Shown piece after piece: positions 59,927-64,000 of a stretch of 64,000 nt of DNA (position 1 is the stretch's first letter; each line of letters opens with the position of its first letter). Both the position numbers and the translations under genes were made by a program. This stretch comes from Methanosarcina barkeri MS. Lineage in GTDB: Archaea; Halobacteriota; Methanosarcinia; Methanosarcinales; Methanosarcinaceae. The stretch lies in contig NZ_CP009528.1 in assembly GCF_000970025.1 (NCBI RefSeq), forward strand, positions 2,157,168 to 2,221,167, written 5' to 3'. Under the pieces are notes generated by a model. It saw only the letters and a list, made by a program, of their open reading frames with translations, ran no database searches and was not told where the DNA came from.

Positions 59927-59950
59927 AATAATCCTTTCTGAAGCACTCAA

Positions 59951-60016
59951 AGTATTAGTGAATTAAAAGTATTAGTGAATTAAAAGTATTAGTGAATTAA
60001 AAGTATTAGTGAATTA
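59951..60016. repeat. 17-bp tandem repeat, 4 copies
   Basis: Unit agtattagtgaattaaa repeated four times, immediately upstream of the methyltransferase-like gene start, in its leader region. Confidence 0.92.
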
Positions 60017-60507
60017 TTTTGGAACTGAAACAATCAAATTAATATTATATTCAGAACTTACATTATAAATTTAATAAAGTTTATTATGCATGAATAAAAA
60101 GATTTCGAATAGAACGGGAGAAAAGTTAGGTAAAAAGTTTGAATATAGTATTGAATGAAGCTCTAGCTGTGTGACTTTACTGATACAAAGGATATTCCGG
60201 CTAAAAAAAGGGGAATATCGATTACTATGAGCACAAAAAATAAAAGGAATAAAAATAAGCGTTTTAGTAGACTTACAGGGTCTATCTATCTAGATTATCA
60301 TTGTTCCTGCAAATAAAAATGCTTCTACACTTTGATCTTATCCCAAAACCAATTTTACCATTAAATTAGTAAAGTTTCAAAAATATATTCATGATTTTGC
60401 GTTTGATTCACGATCAAAACTCACTTTTGGGATTTTATCCTGAGAACATCTACCCTCTATATGTAGACGATTCAAAATCACCTAATTAATATAAATGGTT
60501 AAGCTCG
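60017..60507. other. Intergenic region with weak inverted repeat
   Basis: Near 60338-60445 the ends atcttatcccaaaa and ttttgggattttat are inverted, recalling the element at 48332-48467; this is weak. No gene is supported. A very short frame at 60228 (29 codons) is not considered coding. Confidence 0.35.
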
Positions 60508-60714
60508 TTGCTTATATATCCAGATAGGTCTATATCTTGGACGGTGGTATATATAGATGAAAAAAGTCAATCGGAATTGGGTACCATCTTCTGGGAGAAG
60601 CGGGATAAAGCTAGGCTAAAGAAGAACGAACTGCAAAGGAAGCTTATAGGACTCAAAAATGAGTATTCCAGAACAGAAGAAGAAATTAAAAAGTTAGAAA
60701 GCAATTTGGCATAG
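60508..60714 (+). CDS. Possible small coiled-coil protein
   Basis: 68 aa from TTG 60508. The last 45 residues form a probable coiled coil (KKNELQRKLIGLKNEYSRTE). No family recognised, no ribosome-binding site apparent, and surroundings are decayed; it may be the tail of a lost gene. Confidence 0.3.
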   Translation: MLIYPDRSISWTVVYIDEKSQSELGTIFWEKRDKARLKKNELQRKLIGLKNEYSRTEEEIKKLESNLA

Positions 60715-60786
60715 CCAGATAACTATAGAACACCCTTTTGTCAGTGCCTCATTTTCCGGGTACTTCATTTTCGGGTAAGTGAGTCT

Positions 60787-60911
60787 TAAGCCCCGTTACA
60801 GAATAACCTATGCATATTCGCGATTGAACATTTTGATTTTCACTATCAAGGTCGCCAATCAAAGTTACAATAAATTATAAGTTGCATAGGTTATTTCGTT
60901 GCGGGCGCTTA
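60787..60911. mobile_element. Inverted-repeat element (125 bp)
   Basis: The ends taagccccgttacagaataa and, inverted, taagcgcccgcaacgaaata match over about 30 bases, with the core aataacctatgca identical. Non-coding MITE-like structure. Confidence 0.75.
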
Positions 60912-61182
60912 ATGGAGAGGGGATAGGCAGCCATGGTAAGAGTTACAGGCAATACTGAGGGTTTTTATTTTTTGAACTGTACGAAATCTAATTTTTATAG
61001 CATGCTCAAACCAAAATATTCCACTTTTGATTCTTTGTAATTCCAGTCTAAGAAAAGCTCTTAATGAGAACATTATATGTACTCTTTGTGACTCTTCCTT
61101 TCTTGCTTTACATTTTTCCACACCACAAAACTGCTTTATCCCTCTATGATAGTCCTCAATTTTATTCAAGAAGCACATAAAC

Positions 61183-61471
61183 GTGTATAAGATTGAGAAA
61201 TTGCAAAGTGAAGAGATCCCCGATATTCTGTACGTAGAACTCAGGGAAGCTATCGTAAATGCTGTTTGCCACCGTGACTATTTTGACAAGAGCGCAAATG
61301 TGCACATTGAGGTTTTTGACGACAGGATTGAAATCTCCATCTCGGAGGATTGCCAGGCGGCCTGAAAACCCTCTGATTTCAGACACAAGAGCATTGCCCG
61401 CAATCTGCTTATTGCATCCCTCTTAAATCATATAAATTACATCGAAAAAGTCGGCACCAGAATAAGATAAC
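61183..61471 (+). pseudogene. RecG/AlbA-like ATP-binding protein, C-terminal remnant
   Basis: One frame reads IPDILYVELREAIVNAVCHR and VHIEVFDDRIEISI; a second gives GLPGGLK; a third PSDFRHKSIARNLLIASLLN and NYIEKVGTRI. These are the C-terminal HATPase-like motifs of Schlafen/AlbA_2-type 'ATP-dependent DNA helicase' proteins. Two frameshifts show decay. Confidence 0.8.
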
Positions 61472-61540
61472 CAGAATAAGATAACCAGAATAAGATAACC
61501 AGAATAAGATAACCAGAATAAGATAACCAGAATAAGATAC
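61457..61540. repeat. 14-bp tandem repeat, 6 copies
   Basis: Six perfect copies of ccagaataagataa. The first overlaps the last codons of the RecG/AlbA-like remnant (ACCAGAATAAGATAA = TRIR stop), so it arose by duplication of that gene's end. Confidence 0.95.
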
Positions 61541-61566
61541 ATTAAACAGGCTGTAGCTGAAAATAG

Positions 61567-61704
61567 GAGGTCGACGGTGGAATTTTCTATCTTCTTCGTA
61601 CTGGTTGTAAATGGAAAACTTTGCCACGATTTTATGGAGCTCCAGGTACTGTCCATGATAAATTTCAAGAATGGAAAAGATCTGGATTCTTTGATAACAT
61701 GTAG
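61567..61704 (+). pseudogene. IS5-type transposase remnant
   Basis: A single frame encodes GGIFYLLRTGCKWKTLPRFY and GAPGTVHDKFQEWKRSGFFD, the N-terminal DUF4096-type segment of IS5-family transposases. Only 45 codons are left. The following gap 61705-61941 shows nothing. Confidence 0.75.
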
Positions 61705-61941
61705 AAAGCTGATCTCCTAGAATACGATAATAAAAATGGATTCATGCGTCTTCGGTTAAGTAAGGAATCGTGATAAATTGCGTTGATTTCCTCAACATTT
61801 TTCAAATATTTTAATAAATTCTGAGCTGGAATAGGGTATCGATTTCATGTAAATAGGCTAAAAGTTAAGGCCGGCTTCTAATGCAAAATCGATAGCTTTT
61901 AGGCAAGAAAATTCCTTAACCGATGACCAATAAAATGGCTT

Positions 61942-62286
61942 TTGACGAAAAATTATAAAGAAATTCAAATGAAATCTTCGGATGGAGTTCAGCCAAATCT
62001 GAACTTAAAAATTATTGGAAACACAAGCTTCCCTATCTGTTCTCTTTCCGAACGACAAGCCATGATTCAGGAAATAGAAACACGCCTGTCAGTATGTAAT
62101 AAGATAGAGCAGGATATTGAAATGAATCTGAAAAAATTCAAAGCCCTAAGGCAGAGTGTTTTGAAAAAAGAATTTGAGGGAAAGTTGCTTAATGAAAAAG
62201 AGCTGGCAGAGGTTCAAAGGACAGAAGATTGGGGGCCGACTGAGGTTTTGCTTGAAAGAATAAAGGCAGAAAAAGCGAGAAAATAA
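61942..62286 (+). pseudogene. HsdS (type I specificity subunit) C-terminal remnant
   Basis: About 114 codons; no true start. Seen: GNTSFPICSLSERQAMIQEI (hinge of the second target-recognition domain) followed by the coiled coil IETRLSVCNKIEQDIEMNLK, LRQSVLKKEFEGKLL and a C-terminal EVLLERIKAEKARK. This is typical of HsdS second conserved regions. The recognition domains are missing. Confidence 0.82.
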
Positions 62287-62355
62287 TTCATCTAGTGGAT
62301 ATAAAAAGGAAGTTGTCTCTATGAAAGAAGACGAAATAAAAAAGGTATTCAGTTA

Positions 62356-62586
62356 ATGTGTGATACGTCTAAAGAAATATCCAGACTTTATGAAGATAAA
62401 AATGCTTTAATCAATAAACTTAATAATCTATCGAAAGAAGACCTGACTCCATTAGAATATGAGTACAGATCGAAATCAGGGCCGGTTACGGATCTACGTA
62501 AAGATGTGTTAAAATATCTGCTAGATGGGAATAAACTGGATGAAAAGTCATTTGATGAATTTATTCTTGCGCAGAGTATGAAATGA
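62356..62586 (+). CDS. Small protein preceding the mcrC remnant, unknown
   Basis: 76 aa (MCDTSKEISRLYEDKNALIN...). Charged and helical. It overlaps the following mcrC-like frame by four bases (ATGA), suggesting translational coupling. I do not recognise the family; possibly the remaining part of a restriction partner. Confidence 0.4.
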   Translation: MCDTSKEISRLYEDKNALINKLNNLSKEDLTPLEYEYRSKSGPVTDLRKDVLKYLLDGNKLDEKSFDEFILAQSMK

Positions 62587-63103
62587 AAAACTGGAGCTTA
62601 TTATTCCCGATGGAATATATTTTTGAGGATTTTATAGCCGGCTATGTTCAAAAGCATTTTAGTGACACATTCAAAGTAGAGCCTCAGAAATCAGATCTTT
62701 ACCTGCATACCAATCCTAACACGTTTAATCTTCAGCATGACATCCTGCTCACAAACAAAAAAACTGGGAGCAGATAATTGTTGATACTAAGTATAAACCC
62801 CGATGGAACCTGGAAAAAAGCGATTCAAAGAAAGGAATAGCTCAATCCGATATGTATCAAATGATCAGTTATGCTTACAGGCGAGGAACAAATAACGTAC
62901 TGCTTATTTATCCGAACACCTCTGATAAACCGGTAGATGATTCTGTATTTTTGATAAATAAAGGTACTAAAGATGAAACTATTAAAATCAAGGCAATAGA
63001 TGTGCCTTTCTGGTCAATTAATGGTCATTCATATGTTGAAGAATATCTAAAAGTCAAGTTACGAGATGTATTATCGTATCCTCTTCAAATAGTTTTAAAA
63101 TAA
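62583..63103 (+). pseudogene. McrC-like restriction component with frameshift
   Basis: Frame 1 (from 62583) encodes LLFPMEYIFEDFIAGYVQKH and LQHDILLTNKKTGSR; after a one-base shift at about 62772 the sequence continues QIIVDTKYKPRWNLEKSDSK, SDMYQMISYAYRRGTNNVLL and YPNTSDKP. This is the C-terminal nuclease half of McrC (PD-(D/E)xK type, D...D-x-K present: HDILL, VDTKYK). The N-terminal part and McrB are absent. Confidence 0.82.
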
Positions 63104-63347
63104 TTGAAAAGGTATTAATCATAAACTCTGAATGATTTAAGTAAGTTTGCATTAACTGAGTTCTAATCTATGTTGATACTTTCGGCATCAATTGATTTAA
63201 GGTAGCTTACCGGGCGATACATTAAACTCAGTTTCCAAATTATTTTTCGGTTGCTATCACTCAAAATCTACTCTTCACTATTATCAGTTAAACAGATCTC
63301 TTTAGTCCCAAAATTACAAAAGTGATGTTGGTAAACCGCAAGCAAGT
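63104..63347. other. Intergenic region
   Basis: A+T-rich convergent gap; nothing is seen in it. Confidence 0.4.
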
Positions 63348-64000
63348 TTACTGTGGGCAGACTTTAATACAGAGCCCACAGCGCAGCCCTCCCAGAACAT
63401 TAAACATATACTGTGCACATTTCTGCCTGTCAATTTTTCCATCCAAGGAGATGGCACCAGCCGGGCATACTTCAATGCACTTCGTGCACTTGCTGCATTT
63501 TTCATTGATAAACGGCGGTAAAGTACCCTTTTCTTCTTTTTCCAGTGGGGCATCAGTCAGTATTGCAGTCATTCTAATTCTGGGGCCGAAGTCTTTTGTA
63601 ATAAGGAGGTGATTTATGCCGAAATTACCCAGTCCTGCATGATATGCGGCATATTTGATGGACAGATTTGCTTTAAGTGTCTCGCGGTCAGCATACCAGT
63701 ATCCAAACTCACTTCCCTCTGTAGGCACAATAGTTGCTTTGTATCCTTCTTTTTCAATAAGTTTTGCAATTTGAAAAGCGACTATTCGAAGGGTTGCAGT
63801 TGCTGCCATAAGAGTATTGGTATATTCGGCCCGTCCGGCTGGAAGAGTCTCAAAAGCTCCCCTTGGTACGCCAACCCCCAGGATTATAACTGACTGTACT
63901 TCTGCCATCACGTCCTGAGGTTTGTTTCCTGTATATTCCGGGTCTTCAAAGCAAGCTGCATCTGCAATCCCAATAAAATCCGCATTCATTTTAAAAGCAG
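63348..64000 (-). CDS. 4Fe-4S protein, epoxyqueuosine reductase (QueG)-like (5' end outside window)
   Basis: About 217 codons visible, open to the window edge; the ATG at 63989 (MNADFIGIADAACFED) may be internal, because the frame continues upstream. Seen: GIADAACFEDPEYTGNKPQD, GRAEYTNTLMAATATLRIVA, HAGLGNFGINHLLITKDFGP, and two ferredoxin clusters, CSKCTKCIEVCPAGAISL and CGLCIKVCPQ. QueG-like and related corrinoid/Fe-S reductases share this fold. In methanogens the exact substrate is unknown. Confidence 0.87.
   Translation of the reverse strand, partial: AFKMNADFIGIADAACFEDPEYTGNKPQDVMAEVQSVIILGVGVPRGAFETLPAGRAEYTNTLMAATATLRIVAFQIAKLIEKEGYKATIVPTEGSEFGYWYADRETLKANLSIKYAAYHAGLGNFGINHLLITKDFGPRIRMTAILTDAPLEKEEKGTLPPFINEKCSKCTKCIEVCPAGAISLDGKIDRQKCAQYMFNVLGGLRCGLCIKVCPQ

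Overview
The window is chromosomal DNA of a methanogenic archaeon, almost certainly a Methanosarcina species. Evidence: mch (methenyl-H4MPT cyclohydrolase), topoisomerase VI next to gyrB, Methanosarcina-type PAS/GAF kinase, DUF2207, DUF2124 and DUF6141 families, A+T-rich intergenic DNA with archaeal TATA-like boxes, oligo-T terminators, and low gene density. The species was not determined. No tRNA, rRNA or CRISPR array was seen.

Layout. 1-6 kb: both type II topoisomerases on the minus strand (gyrB, cut by the window start; top6B-top6A operon). 6.6-11 kb: an Lrp/AsnC RAM-domain protein, a DUF2971 gene bracketed by a 45-bp direct repeat, then a cation-transport cluster (two MgtE-like halves and a duplicated PhoU/TrkA_C protein). 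11.9-15.8 kb: three paralogues built from an exact 23-residue helical repeat, two of which have lost ATG at the expected start, with a nosD-like pseudogene among them. 16-23 kb: decayed TnpB, a UspA protein, a large PAS/GAF histidine kinase, an IS630 element and a linked MITE. 23.7-30.4 kb: AI-2E-type transporter, iron-containing alcohol dehydrogenase, and a carbohydrate pair (debranching-type glucosidase + GH130). 31-37 kb: an ABC exporter, an HTH regulator and a Wzx-like flippase, possibly surface-polymer export. 37.4-46 kb: lipoprotein, an aldehyde dehydrogenase lacking its catalytic Cys, an intact IS66-type element whose transposase carries one in-frame UAG, U32 peptidase-family protein, mch, DUF2124 and a CMD-like protein. 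46-50 kb: two DUF6141 paralogues, inverted-repeat elements, and two decayed secreted-protein genes, one broken by a MITE. 50-59 kb: Taw2-like tRNA methyltransferase, a small unknown gene, a dead IS110 element carrying a 195-bp IS66-derived MITE, an Hrq1/MrfA-like helicase and a DUF2207 membrane protein. 59-63.1 kb: a graveyard of defence genes (HsdR, HsdS, McrC, RecG/AlbA-like fragments) with an isoprenylcysteine methyltransferase-like gene. The right edge holds part of a QueG-like iron-sulfur protein.

Two themes run through the whole window. First, there are many short tandem-repeat arrays (12 to 66-bp units, 2 to 11 copies, each array with its own unit), mostly between genes and inside pseudogenes. 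Second, there are many small inverted-repeat elements, two of which can be tied by their ends and target duplications to full-length IS elements in the same window. The most promising unfamiliar item is the 23-residue-repeat gene trio.
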